Origin: Sphaerochaeta sp.
GTDB lineage: Bacteria > Spirochaetota > Spirochaetia > Sphaerochaetales > Sphaerochaetaceae
Direction of reading: 5' to 3'
Assembly (NCBI GenBank): GCA_003456855.1
Contig: DMOO01000186.1
Span: 1-25,940 of the forward strand
DNA length: 25,940 nucleotides
The position numbers and the translations under genes were made by a program. Below are positions 1 to 8,245 of this stretch, one piece after another (within the stretch, counting starts at the first letter, position 1; every line of letters begins with the position of its first letter). The notes beneath the pieces are model-generated. The model ran no database searches. It saw nothing but the letters and a program-made list of their open reading frames with translations, and was not told the origin of the DNA.

Positions 1-1
1 C

Positions 2-688
2 AGGCTCGGAATGCTCGTCTGGCAGGACATGGTCTCAGGCGGTGGAAGGTACAACTTCATGGTCATCTCAAGCCCTCTGGTGCGAGGATCGTTCCTGAAG
101 GACGATGATTATGTAAAGTTCGCCCGTGAGGACGAGAACGAGCGCAAGGTCTTCGAGGACGAGTGCTACGGCATGGTCAGGCATCTTCTCAACTGCACCA
201 GCATCGCCATGTGGGTTCCGTTCAACGAGGGTTGGGGACAGTTCGATTCCAAGCGCATAAGCGAGAACATCCATGCCCTTGACCCAAGCAGAACCATAGA
301 CCACGCCTCAGGCTGGCATGACCAGGGAATAGGGGACATCAAGAGCCTCCATGTGTACTTCCATCCTTACCGCTACAAGAAGGACCGCCTTGGAAGGGCA
401 GTGCTTCTCACTGAGTTCGGCGGCTATGGCATGGACACCAACACCACCAACAAGAAGGCCTTCACCTACAAGCGCTACAAGACGAAGAAGGAGCTTACTA
501 AGGCCATTGTCCGTCTGTACGAGAAGCAGATAATACCTGCAAAGAAGAAGGGCCTTGCCGCAAGCATCTACACCCAGGTCTCCGATGTCGAACAGGAGGT
601 CAACGGCCTTCTGACATACGACAGAAGCACAGTCAAGGTGAATGCAGAGGAGATTCTTGAGATGTCAAAGAGGCTTCTTACAGAATGA
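2..688 (+). CDS. Glycoside hydrolase family 2 enzyme, C-terminal part (5' truncated)
   Basis: The reading frame is open from base 2 of the window, so the gene begins upstream and only its 3' end is seen. Numbering from the internal Met at base 11, FNEGWG carries Asn72-Glu73, the position of the GH2 acid/base glutamate. LTEFGG carries Glu135, the position of the GH2 nucleophile. GMLVWQDM just upstream is also typical of the GH2 TIM barrel. The family removes beta-linked sugars such as galactose, glucuronate or mannose from oligosaccharides; the substrate cannot be told from this fragment. The protein ends soon after the barrel, with no visible extra C-terminal domain. Its stop overlaps the end of the convergent membrane-protein gene by 11 bases, with no terminator between them. 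Confidence 0.85.
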   Translation, partial: RLGMLVWQDMVSGGGRYNFMVISSPLVRGSFLKDDDYVKFAREDENERKVFEDECYGMVRHLLNCTSIAMWVPFNEGWGQFDSKRISENIHALDPSRTIDHASGWHDQGIGDIKSLHVYFHPYRYKKDRLGRAVLLTEFGGYGMDTNTTNKKAFTYKRYKTKKELTKAIVRLYEKQIIPAKKKGLAASIYTQVSDVEQEVNGLLTYDRSTVKVNAEEILEMSKRLLTE

Positions 689-1415
689 CCGAGTTTCTCA
701 GCGTGAGAATCATGCTTATGAATGCGCCTACCACGAAGGTGCACGAACCTATCAGGGCAATGGTCGGATTGTCATAGATCATTGCGTAGTTTCCCAGAAG
801 CATCATCACCGTCGAGATGTGCCTCAGGGTTCCCAGCTTTGTTGATTCAGAGAAGGCCAGTATTAGGTTGCATAGCACACTGACAGAGCAGTAGATCGTG
901 ACCAGCAGATAAGGTGCCCTGAGGGTCCAGACCCCTGTGATGTCCTGAGTTGCAGGAATCATGATTGAAAGGAACAGACAACCTGTTATTCCGAACAGCA
1001 TGAACCTTGTGACTGCGCTGTGGTCATTGTTCTGGTAGTTGATTGCATAACCTGCCAGCAGGAAGTAGACCATGAGCTGGGAGAACAGATGCAGCCTGAC
1101 GCTCACTCTTGCAGGAAGAATGCTCCAGCCTGTGAGCTCTGTGAACACGGAAAGAATCTTCAGCTCAACGATGGTCATGAAAAGCATGAAAAGCATGATG
1201 AACGGGTTTCCCGGGTTGAAGTTCGAGACGCTTGTCTTGTAGTAGCTTATTGTGAGCAGGAAGAGCACAGAGGCCCTGACAACAGTCTCGATGAAGGGAC
1301 CGCTTACGCTCCATTCATCATTGACGACGATCCCATATACGCAGACTCCCACTATGACAGCCAAACAGATGACTTGGAGAAACAGTGTTAGAAAGCGCAG
1401 GAATTTGCTGTTCAT
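678..1415 (-). CDS. Small polytopic membrane protein of unknown function
   Basis: I do not recognise this family. The 245-residue protein is strongly hydrophobic, with about six or seven predicted membrane helices. The first is at residues 9-30, others lie near 47-57, 72-92, 110-125, 138-155, 168-190 and 198-240, and the connecting loops are short. No catalytic motif is evident. Its ATG overlaps the stop codon of the upstream symporter gene (TAATG on the minus strand), so translation is probably coupled and the two proteins may work together, for example as transporter and accessory subunit. That link is inferred from position only. The 3' end overlaps the convergent GH2 gene by 11 bases. Confidence 0.75.
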   Translation of the reverse strand: MNSKFLRFLTLFLQVICLAVIVGVCVYGIVVNDEWSVSGPFIETVVRASVLFLLTISYYKTSVSNFNPGNPFIMLFMLFMTIVELKILSVFTELTGWSILPARVSVRLHLFSQLMVYFLLAGYAINYQNNDHSAVTRFMLFGITGCLFLSIMIPATQDITGVWTLRAPYLLVTIYCSVSVLCNLILAFSESTKLGTLRHISTVMMLLGNYAMIYDNPTIALIGSCTFVVGAFISMILTLRNSVIL

Positions 1416-2680
1416 TAGACGTTATCTCTGTTTCTGATGTAGCAGTCAGCCTTGAGGTTTGTGGCTGTGAAGCTGCATCCGAGACCTGCAAGGAAGATGT
1501 CGAACATTGTTGCCACTCCGTTGAGAAGTGGAAGCAGTCCGATGATTGCGAACTCGGCACCTGAGACGTTGACCTTGAGAAGACCAAGGGCGAAGGCGCT
1601 TGCGAACACCACCTCACCACCAGCATGCAGGCAGCAAAGGAAACTGGCCAGAGTACAAGCTATGGCAATTGTGAAGGTCTGGACAACGTTCGGCATTGAG
1701 CCGTTCAGAGCATAGACCAGAGAACAGGTGCAGAGGGTTGAGACCATTGCACTTCCACCCTTTGTGATGATGCTGTGGATAGGAAGTGTTGTGGACACCA
1801 CGCTCTTCTGGATTCCCAGGTTGATGCGGCAGTCGGTGTAAAGAGGTGTCTGGCTGAACAGATAGTTGGTTGAGAAGAATGCTGCGCAGCCTGCTGAGAG
1901 CAGTCTGATTATCTGTCTGTAAGGATTCCTCTTGAAGCCTGTCGCGATGGCGTAGATCAGAGGAAGCAGTATCAGAAGAGTTCCGAACCCTGCAATGACG
2001 AACATCACGACGAATCTCCAGGACTCGAAGATCGTTCCGTCTGTCCAGAGCTTGTCATACCATGTTCCGGAGATGAAGAAGATTGCAATCCAGAGAAGCT
2101 TGGCAACCTGTCTTGCAAGGCGGAACATGACCTCGCTCAATGAGTTGATTGTGATATAGGCTGGTCTGATGACCTCTGAAGTCGGTCTGATTGCATAGCC
2201 GAAGACCAAGGCGGCAAAGAGGACCGGCAGGAGACAGTCACTGGATCTGATCAGATTCACAAATGCATTGATTGAAAGCGGATTTGCATTCTGCAGCCTT
2301 TGCATTGTGGTTGCTGAGAGCTCCTGATAGATCACAGCAGCCTGTTCCGCTGACTCCGGGACCGTTGAGGTCATAGGGAAGGCGGCAGGGAAGATCCTGA
2401 ATACCAGAACTCCGATGCATGCGAATGCTGCTGAGGTGAAAAGAGCCCAGAAGATAGTGGACAGCCATGTGAATCCAGTGCGACCTGACTTCCTTGTGAG
2501 GGAGGCGGTGCCTGACATCATGGAGACGAAGACAAGAGGGAATACAATGAAAACACCAAGCTTCATGACAATCTCTGACATGAAGGTGATGAATGGTACA
2601 AACCCTGCAGTGTCCTTCAGTACAAGCTCGAATGCCAAACCCATGGCAGCCGCAGCCAAATAAGTCAACCAAGTCTTCAT
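1415..2680 (-). CDS. Dicarboxylate/amino acid:cation symporter (SDF/DAACS family), divergent
   Basis: The 421-residue membrane protein has the length and layout of the GltP/DctA family, which imports dicarboxylates or acidic amino acids with Na+ or H+. Visible family features are the N-terminal helices (residues 1-95), an HP1-like serine/threonine stretch at about 264-280 (AAFFSTN), and the paired re-entrant region from about 290 to 405. The usual NMDGT sodium-site motif is replaced by TKGGS at 306-310. The conserved RTxxNVxGD helix is replaced by a segment around 389-405 that lacks the substrate-binding Arg and the second Asp. Substrate and coupling ion may therefore differ from known members. 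It heads an operon with the small membrane protein. It has no Shine-Dalgarno sequence and a promoter placed for leaderless transcription. Confidence 0.8.
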   Translation of the reverse strand: MKTWLTYLAAAAMGLAFELVLKDTAGFVPFITFMSEIVMKLGVFIVFPLVFVSMMSGTASLTRKSGRTGFTWLSTIFWALFTSAAFACIGVLVFRIFPAAFPMTSTVPESAEQAAVIYQELSATTMQRLQNANPLSINAFVNLIRSSDCLLPVLFAALVFGYAIRPTSEVIRPAYITINSLSEVMFRLARQVAKLLWIAIFFISGTWYDKLWTDGTIFESWRFVVMFVIAGFGTLLILLPLIYAIATGFKRNPYRQIIRLLSAGCAAFFSTNYLFSQTPLYTDCRINLGIQKSVVSTTLPIHSIITKGGSAMVSTLCTCSLVYALNGSMPNVVQTFTIAIACTLASFLCCLHAGGEVVFASAFALGLLKVNVSGAEFAIIGLLPLLNGVATMFDIFLAGLGCSFTATNLKADCYIRNRDNV

Positions 2681-2688
2681 AGTACAAA

Positions 2689-2717
2689 ATTATAAAACGA
2701 ATACAATTCTATGTCTA
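2689..2717 (-). promoter_or_regulatory. Sigma-70-type promoter of the symporter operon
   Basis: On the minus strand, a -35 TAGACA (2712-2717), a 17-base spacer and a perfect -10 TATAAT (2689-2694) stand 8 bases before the ATG at 2680. Transcription would start at or within about two bases of the start codon, and there is no Shine-Dalgarno sequence. Confidence 0.75.
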
Positions 2718-2773
2718 GTTTGTATATTAAACAATTTTTTAAAAAACACTTGGAAAAAATTGAAAAAAAGTTC

Positions 2774-2797
2774 AAAAAAGGCCCCTTTTTGGGGCCC
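2774..2797 (-). terminator. Intrinsic terminator of the pth-GH13 operon
   Basis: Read on the minus strand, GGCCCC-AAAAA-GGGGCC is followed directly by six T. This is a perfect 6-bp GC stem (2780-2785 with 2791-2796) with a 5-base loop. It lies about 36 bases past the stop of the GH13 gene and upstream of the symporter promoter. Confidence 0.9.
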
Positions 2798-2832
2798 AGA
2801 ATAAGGTTTTGCTGTTTTGGCTTGGGACTTGA

Positions 2833-5800
2833 TCAGCCTCTGACCAGGTTGTCCAGCTTGTAGTTCGCATCGGCGCAGCGTCTGAGCCACATGTCGATCT
2901 CCTTGCGGATCTCAAGCTCTCTCTTCTCGGTGATGACCTTTTTGGACTTCAGAGCATTGGAGAAGTAGACCAGGTACATGCACTCCTGGAAGGACTCTCC
3001 TCTGAACCATCTGACACCCTGGTACTCGTTGCGTCCAATCAGATCCAGGAAGGTCTTGTCATTGAGAAGCTCATCGATAGACAACTCCCTTGCCGCAATG
3101 ATGATGGCACATCTTGAGATGATTGCCGAAGGTGCTCCGAAGAAGGTCTCTAGCTGCAGAAGCTGTGCAGTTCTGACCGCATCCTCCATCGTTGACTCCG
3201 ACGTCAGGAACGGTGCAACAAGAAGACTTGCGGCAATCGCGATGACCAGATCGTTGTCCTGGATGATGTTTCCGTTTGCGAACACCTTGTGCTTGCAGAT
3301 CTTCTCGACGCTGTTTATCAGCTGGAGCATGATCTGAGGCTTCATTATGTGCATGTTCAGGCCGATCTTTGCAAAGAGAGAGTCGAACTCCTCCATGTAG
3401 GTGTAGCAGGTTCCAAGGGCCTGCATGATGTTCCTCTTGTTGACCGGTGTGGCCTTGCCCTGGAGAACAGCCTTGAGGTCCTTGAAGAACTTCTGGCCCT
3501 TCATCGGCTCTATGGCCTCGAATACCGGCTGCAGATAAAGCACTCGGAGTTCGTGCTCAAGGTCATAGATTCCATGGCCCTGATACTTCTTGAAGAGGCG
3601 TTCATAGACTCCATCAATGTCCTCAACTTCGTAGATGTTTGTGAAAACCTTGGTCTCATATCCATTCAAGGCTACTTTCATGCCTTCCTCGAAGAGGTTT
3701 GCAGAAGGATAGAGATAGGTCTTTCCATTGCTGAAGTTCCTGTAGATGAAGTACCTTCTGACACCGCGCTTCAGGCGCAGACTCTCTGCCAATGAGATGG
3801 TCTCGATCCTTCTGTCTCCACCGTCCTTCACAAGCTTTGGAACGCTGTCCTTTATCCAGCCTTCGACATGCTCGTACTGGTTGTTGTACAGGACCATGGT
3901 CATCTGGTTGTCATCACCGTTGGTGTAGGCATAGACGGACTCCTGGACAGTGCCATGGCCGTCATAGACATCGAACAGCTGGAAGTACCTGGATTCGGAG
4001 AACAGCCAACGCATCTTGAGAAGAGGGAAGATCCTTCTTCTGTGCTCCTCGATGAGACCCTCGTTAGGATGCTCGTCCCAGTAGGCTCTCTGGTACTCCA
4101 TTCCATACTTCTCCCTGAAGCCTTCGATCTGGCCATGTCCGAACATCGGCAGGCCCGGCAGGGTCGCAAGCAGGGTACAGACTCCGAAGTACTTGTCTCC
4201 GTCTCCGAACTGTGCAATCGCGGTGTCCTCGTCAGGGTTGTTCATGAAGTTGACGTAGCGCTTGAGGATGTCCGGGTCATACTCAAGTGTTGCCTTGATC
4301 ATGTCGCGGTACTTCTTGTTGTCCTGGTTCTTCAGCATGTGCATGAAGGCGCTGTTGTAGACTCTGTGCATTCCAAGTGTGCGCACAAAGTAGCTCTCCA
4401 TCATCCAGAAGGCCTCTGCCAGAAGCAATGTGTCCGGAAGCTCCTGCTGGATCCTGTCGACGACCTCTCTCCAGAACTCGTTCGGGATGCGTCTTGCGAA
4501 CTCCTCATCCGTCATTCCGTGGCTGGTTCTTCCTGCAATGTCTCCACCTGTGCCCGGTCTTGGGTACCAGAGTCTCTGGATGTGGCGCTTTGCAAGTGTC
4601 ATTGCTGCATCGAATCTTATGACAGGGAAGTTTCGTGCAACCGCCAGAATCTGCTGGATGACCGCCTCTCTGGTCTCTGGCTTCAGGAAGTCGAGCTGGG
4701 CTGTATCGTTCCATGGCATTGTGGTTCCATCGTTTCCGTGGAAGATGTATGAGCAATGGCCGGTGCGCTTGTCTATCCTTCTGAAGGTGACAGCGGCGTC
4801 AGTTCTGTCGTAGTAGTGGTCCTCTATCCTGATATCGATGTCCGGATCATCGGAGAGGTTGGGCCCGTTGTAGGAGTAGGCAGGGAATGGAGGGTAGTCC
4901 TGCTGCATGAAGTACTCGCTGTGGTTCTTCATCCAGTCGCTGTCCAGACCTGTGTGGTTGGGGACCATGTCGCTGGCAAGTCTTATTCCACGTGCCCAGC
5001 AGCGGTTCTTCAGGTTGAACAAGGCATCCCAGCCACCGATTCTGCCGGAGATCTCATAGCCTTTGAGAGAGTATGCCGAAGACTCTGCGTCCGGGTTTCC
5101 GCAGAGGTTCTTGATTCTCTTCGAAGCCGGGCTTCTCTCCCAGAGACCGATGAGCCAAAGTACTGTGAATCCACCGTCTCTGAGTGCATCCAGCTCCTCA
5201 TCTGGGATCTGGTCCAGTCTATGGATGTCCCTCTGGTACTTCTTGGAAAGCTGGTCCAGCCATACCAGGGTGCTCTTTGCCATCATGATCACGTTAGGCA
5301 TCCAGTTTCTGTCCGGGGTGAAGGACTCGATGTCATCATCTCCTGCAAGAGAGTAATCCGGAATGTCTATCGGGCCAGGTCCGCCCTGGAAATGAGGCTT
5401 GTCCTCTTCCTTCATGTAGTCATAGCTCTTTAGCAGCAGATCTGCGAAGCCATCAGGAAGAAGTGATGCCCAGTGCTCCAGTATGTATGCAATCTGCTTT
5501 GAGAGTGAATCCGGATAAAGCCTTGCAGGCAGAGTCAGGAAGGAGAAAAGATCATCCTCTGTTGACTCCGAGAACGAGGTTCCCTTGAGATAGCTGCCCA
5601 TGATTGCCGCCAGAGCCTGTGTCCCCTGAGGGAACTTCAGCTTCTTCTGGTCCAGCATGTCACCTGTGGCTGCGAGCAGGGCAGGGTTTGCCTGGAAGAC
5701 CTGGTGTACAAAGAACGCTCTGACGATCTCCTCAGTTCTGACGATCCTTGGATCGCTGAGCTTTGTGGGGAACATCTTGTCATAGTAGTTCAGAACATCA

Positions 5801-6087
5801 GCAGTGTCCTTGTTCTTCTCTGCAAGAACAGAAACTCTTGAGAAAGGCTCTGACTCTGTGCCTCTGAGGAAGGTCGAGATGATTCTCTGGTAAACCAGAT
5901 GCAGCACTGCTGCTGTGTACATCTTGCCTGCCGACACAGGGTGTTCATGACTGTTGTTGTATTTTAGGGACAGGTCCTGTGCCTGGCGGTACATCTTCTC
6001 GGCGCCTTCCGAAGTCTCGAATACCGGCTCCTCGTAGATCATCTCCTCTCGGCTTGTCTCTGAAATTCTAAAATCTCTGTTCTTCAT
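2833..6087 (-). CDS. Alpha-amylase family glycosyl hydrolase (GH13), unusually long
   Basis: The GH13 catalytic barrel starts at about residue 260. Conserved region I is DMVPNHTG (Asp373, His378). Region II is RFDAA with the nucleophile Asp493, and region III is LLAEAF with the acid/base Glu558. Region IV is NNPDED with Asp619, where the usual His before the Asp is Pro618. These enzymes cleave or transfer alpha-glucosidic bonds in starch, glycogen or maltodextrins. No signal peptide is seen, so the enzyme is probably cytoplasmic and may act on stored glucan; that is inference. At 1084 residues it is about twice the usual size, with a largely helical N-terminal extension (1-255) and a helical C-terminal part (about 825-1084) that I do not recognise. 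It follows pth by 26 bases and has a good Shine-Dalgarno (GGGGAG). Confidence 0.88.
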   Translation of the reverse strand: MKNRDFRISETSREEMIYEEPVFETSEGAEKMYRQAQDLSLKYNNSHEHPVSAGKMYTAAVLHLVYQRIISTFLRGTESEPFSRVSVLAEKNKDTADVLNYYDKMFPTKLSDPRIVRTEEIVRAFFVHQVFQANPALLAATGDMLDQKKLKFPQGTQALAAIMGSYLKGTSFSESTEDDLFSFLTLPARLYPDSLSKQIAYILEHWASLLPDGFADLLLKSYDYMKEEDKPHFQGGPGPIDIPDYSLAGDDDIESFTPDRNWMPNVIMMAKSTLVWLDQLSKKYQRDIHRLDQIPDEELDALRDGGFTVLWLIGLWERSPASKRIKNLCGNPDAESSAYSLKGYEISGRIGGWDALFNLKNRCWARGIRLASDMVPNHTGLDSDWMKNHSEYFMQQDYPPFPAYSYNGPNLSDDPDIDIRIEDHYYDRTDAAVTFRRIDKRTGHCSYIFHGNDGTTMPWNDTAQLDFLKPETREAVIQQILAVARNFPVIRFDAAMTLAKRHIQRLWYPRPGTGGDIAGRTSHGMTDEEFARRIPNEFWREVVDRIQQELPDTLLLAEAFWMMESYFVRTLGMHRVYNSAFMHMLKNQDNKKYRDMIKATLEYDPDILKRYVNFMNNPDEDTAIAQFGDGDKYFGVCTLLATLPGLPMFGHGQIEGFREKYGMEYQRAYWDEHPNEGLIEEHRRRIFPLLKMRWLFSESRYFQLFDVYDGHGTVQESVYAYTNGDDNQMTMVLYNNQYEHVEGWIKDSVPKLVKDGGDRRIETISLAESLRLKRGVRRYFIYRNFSNGKTYLYPSANLFEEGMKVALNGYETKVFTNIYEVEDIDGVYERLFKKYQGHGIYDLEHELRVLYLQPVFEAIEPMKGQKFFKDLKAVLQGKATPVNKRNIMQALGTCYTYMEEFDSLFAKIGLNMHIMKPQIMLQLINSVEKICKHKVFANGNIIQDNDLVIAIAASLLVAPFLTSESTMEDAVRTAQLLQLETFFGAPSAIISRCAIIIAARELSIDELLNDKTFLDLIGRNEYQGVRWFRGESFQECMYLVYFSNALKSKKVITEKRELEIRKEIDMWLRRCADANYKLDNLVRG

Positions 6088-6113
6088 GGTGCTTTCTCCC
6101 CATCAGGAATTCT

Positions 6114-6644
6114 TTATGCAATCATATATTTTAATACAGTTTCAACGGCACTTTCCAGTACAGTTTCGAGCATTCTCTCCTCTATCGGCGAGAATCTGCC
6201 CAAGACATAGTCTGCAACCTGTATCCTGGCATCCGGTCGGCCTACACCGACACGCAGACGCCTGAATTGATCTGTTCCAATGTGCTGCTTCACGGACCTG
6301 AGGCCGTTGTGGCCTCCCATGCCTCCGCCGAGCTGGGGTTTGACCTGGCCGAACTCCATCTCGATGTCGTCATGGACAACCATGATCTGCTTGGGATCAA
6401 TGTTGTAGAACTTTGCGGCCTCCTGCACGGAGATTCCGCTTTCATTCATGAATGTCTGTGGTTTCAGCAGAATGGAGTCACCCTGCTTGGTGTAGAGCCC
6501 ATGGAACTTTGTCTGCCATGAGATCTGAGGCACAGTCTTGGAAATCCTGTCACAGAGGCTGTCACAGACCAACCAACCGACGTTGTGTCTGGTCTGCCTG
6601 TACTGCAGACCTGGATTTCCTAGGAACACGATCAACTTTGCCAT
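6114..6644 (-). CDS. pth: Peptidyl-tRNA hydrolase
   Basis: This cytosolic enzyme frees tRNA from peptidyl-tRNAs that drop off the ribosome and is normally essential. The 176-residue length and all key residues fit bacterial Pth. The N-terminal FLGNPG contains Asn10, and the catalytic His20 lies in RHNVGW. Asn67 is in TFMNESG, Asp93 in VHDDIE and Asn113 in GGHNGLRS. The C-terminal FSPIEE segment is typical. It is the first gene of a two-gene operon with the GH13 enzyme, an unusual partner. It is divergent from the DUF4416 gene, with 88 bases between the two start codons. No Shine-Dalgarno sequence precedes the start, and the -10 element lies 6 bases before the ATG. Confidence 0.96.
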   Translation of the reverse strand: MAKLIVFLGNPGLQYRQTRHNVGWLVCDSLCDRISKTVPQISWQTKFHGLYTKQGDSILLKPQTFMNESGISVQEAAKFYNIDPKQIMVVHDDIEMEFGQVKPQLGGGMGGHNGLRSVKQHIGTDQFRRLRVGVGRPDARIQVADYVLGRFSPIEERMLETVLESAVETVLKYMIA

Positions 6645-6650
6645 ATTTAC

Positions 6651-6679
6651 ATGATAAAGCCCAAAACGTCCTAAGGCAA
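6651..6679 (-). promoter_or_regulatory. Promoter of pth, predicted leaderless
   Basis: On the minus strand, -35 TTGCCT (6674-6679) is followed by a 17-base spacer and -10 TATCAT (6651-6656). Only 6 bases separate the -10 from the ATG at 6644, so the transcript should begin at or next to the start codon. Confidence 0.6.
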
Positions 6680-6697
6680 GGAAACTCGGCCTTCACG

Positions 6698-6725
6698 TTG
6701 ACAGTTTTTGCCTATGGCGTAAAAA
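6698..6725 (+). promoter_or_regulatory. Promoter of the DUF4416 gene, predicted leaderless
   Basis: A perfect -35 TTGACA (6698-6703), a 16-base spacer and a weak -10 TAAAAA (6720-6725) lie 7 bases before the ATG at 6733. There is no Shine-Dalgarno sequence. It is divergent from the pth promoter; the two -35 boxes are only 18 bases apart. Confidence 0.6.
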
Positions 6726-6732
6726 TAAATGC

Positions 6733-7275
6733 ATGGCTACAGCAAGGGAATTCCAGAAATGCGCTCTCGTTATCGGCGTGCTCTCCTCCTTGGAGGACAG
6801 GCATGACGAGATAATCTCCGTACTCGAGTCCCATTTCGGCCCCGTGGAGGAGCAGAGCCCTGTCTTTGATTTCTCCTTCACGGACTACTATGACTCCGAG
6901 ATGGGAGGCAGGCCAGTACGCTACCTTCTGCTGTTCAGGAACCTTGTCGACCCGGCTGCTCTGGCAGACTTCAAGAACCTGACGAACTCCCTTGAGAAGG
7001 GCTTTGCCTTCGAGGACGGAAGACGCCGAGTGAACCTCGATCCAGGCCTCCTTTCCCTGTCCAATTTCATACTTGCAACATGCAAGGACCGCTCCCATAG
7101 AATCCCCCTCAGAGACGGCATCTACGCAGAGACGACCCTTATCTACCAGGACAAGGATTTCCAGCGTCTTCCCTGGACCTATGCGGACTACAGCAGCGAC
7201 GAAATCAAGGCTGTTCTCAGAGGGTTCAGAGAAAAATTCAAAAAAATGTTGAAAGATTGCAAAAACGCCATCTGA
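6733..7275 (+). CDS. DUF4416 family protein
   Basis: The 180-residue soluble protein fits the DUF4416 family (function unknown, seen in spirochaetes and other anaerobes). Recognisable parts are the FTDYYDSEMG stretch at about 49-58, the TNSLE motif after a short helical segment near residue 87, and RRVNLDPGLLS at about 97-107. LATCKDRSHRI follows near 114-124, then DGIYAETTL and the C-terminal WTYADY. These conserved acidic and histidine positions could form a metal or ligand site, but no activity is known to me. It is divergent from pth. The start is set by the family N-terminus and by the absence of any other ATG near the promoter. The last codons form part of a terminator-like hairpin. Confidence 0.8.
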   Translation: MATAREFQKCALVIGVLSSLEDRHDEIISVLESHFGPVEEQSPVFDFSFTDYYDSEMGGRPVRYLLLFRNLVDPAALADFKNLTNSLEKGFAFEDGRRRVNLDPGLLSLSNFILATCKDRSHRIPLRDGIYAETTLIYQDKDFQRLPWTYADYSSDEIKAVLRGFREKFKKMLKDCKNAI

Positions 7276-7305
7276 GAGCTTGTAGCAATGCGTTTTTGAT
7301 TTTTC
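7260..7305 (+). terminator. Terminator-like hairpin at the end of the DUF4416 gene
   Basis: CAAAAACGC (7260-7268) is the perfect inverse of GCGTTTTTG (7290-7298). The second arm supplies a T-run and is followed by ATTTTTC. The 5' arm lies inside the last codons of the gene. The 21-base loop contains the stop codon and a small GCT-TGT-AGC hairpin. The stem is AT-rich, so strength is uncertain. Confidence 0.55.
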
Positions 7306-7376
7306 AGTGCTTCTGATTAGCCCAATTTCCTCATTAAAATCTTAATCTTTTCGACATTTTCCCTGTAAGGGTTTGC

Positions 7377-8129
7377 ATGAAGAAAAAACATTTCTATTTT
7401 GCCGTCTTTCTGTTTGTTGTCATGTTGGTCCTTCTGGCCATCTCGCTGCTTTCCTGCGCCGTCGCCCATCCCGACAGACGCATAGAAATAATCATACCTG
7501 ACCACCCTTGGGAACTCTTTGGCGGGGTGCGTCTCTGGTATACGCTGAAGTGGACCTACGGGGACTCTGTGCGCTCTCTCTATGTGCCTTCTGATGTCAG
7601 GAAGGTTGCCATCTCTGTCCCTGTAGGTGAAACCGTCCTGGTTGCCGCCTATCCACTTGGGGAGATGAACCCATACGGAGGTGCCGTCACACCTCTGGAC
7701 TCTTCCATGGAGCTTGTTCTTTCCCAGAATGACGGCGCCATAGTGGGTGAACTCCTTGATATAGACCGCATGATGACACTACGCCTTAACTATCAGCTCC
7801 TTTCTTCTCGTATGCGAGAGAAGGTGGACGACCTCCGCCTTGTTGAGAAGGTCTCCTTGCTACGGGATCTCCAGAATGGGGAGCTCTTTTCTTCTTCAAT
7901 AAAGGTCTCCACCATGTTTGCAGTCGACTCCTTCTCGCTTCCCAATGGAATGTGGGTCAGCGAGTACCTCAGAGACTCCAGCCTTGTGGTCACAGACGGT
8001 TCTTCAGGCGACCTTGAGCTCCCGGAAGGCGTCTTCAGGTACCTGAACGCAGAGATGGGCAGGGAACTGGTCATAATCGTGGACTCCGCAGGGGATTCCT
8101 ACAGCTACCTGAGGCAGAGTCTGGTGTGA
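7377..8129 (+). CDS. Putative lipoprotein or membrane-anchored protein, function unknown
   Basis: I do not recognise this 250-residue protein. It begins with a basic n-region (MKKKH) and a hydrophobic stretch (residues 6-26) ending in LLSC at about 24-27. That could be a relaxed spirochaete-type lipobox, or the segment may be an uncleaved anchor. The remainder is predicted to be extracytoplasmic and mixed alpha/beta. It has a SRMREKVDDLRLVEKVSLLRDL helix near 144-165, preceded by beta-rich sequence with PSDVRKVAISVPVGETV. The start is supported by AAGGG five bases upstream. It follows the DUF4416 gene after a terminator-like hairpin, so it may be transcribed separately. Codon use matches the housekeeping genes rather than the AT-rich operon downstream. 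Confidence 0.65.
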   Translation: MKKKHFYFAVFLFVVMLVLLAISLLSCAVAHPDRRIEIIIPDHPWELFGGVRLWYTLKWTYGDSVRSLYVPSDVRKVAISVPVGETVLVAAYPLGEMNPYGGAVTPLDSSMELVLSQNDGAIVGELLDIDRMMTLRLNYQLLSSRMREKVDDLRLVEKVSLLRDLQNGELFSSSIKVSTMFAVDSFSLPNGMWVSEYLRDSSLVVTDGSSGDLELPEGVFRYLNAEMGRELVIIVDSAGDSYSYLRQSLV

Positions 8130-8144
8130 TTTCATGATTGATAG

Positions 8145-8218
8145 CCTATTTTTCAGCAAAAACGGTTGTTTTTTGATTGTTTTCAGGGAGATTTACCGCT
8201 TTTCTCATTGAAAATAGG
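8145..8218. repeat. Inverted repeat flanking an AT-rich spacer
   Basis: CCTATTTTTCA (8145-8155) is nearly the inverse of TGAAAATAGG (8209-8218); one T is unpaired. The 53-base interior contains CAAAAA-CGGTTG-TTTTTTG, a weak hairpin with a T-run that could end transcription of the preceding gene. The role is unknown; it sits exactly at the left edge of the AT-richer accessory region. Confidence 0.4.
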
Positions 8219-8245
8219 TGGTTTGCAGGGAGGGTCTTTCTAGCA

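Noticed and set aside
3868-4752. A 294-codon plus-strand frame inside the GH13 gene
   Set aside because: It is antisense to the catalytic barrel with all GH13 motifs; no Shine-Dalgarno, promoter or recognisable domain.
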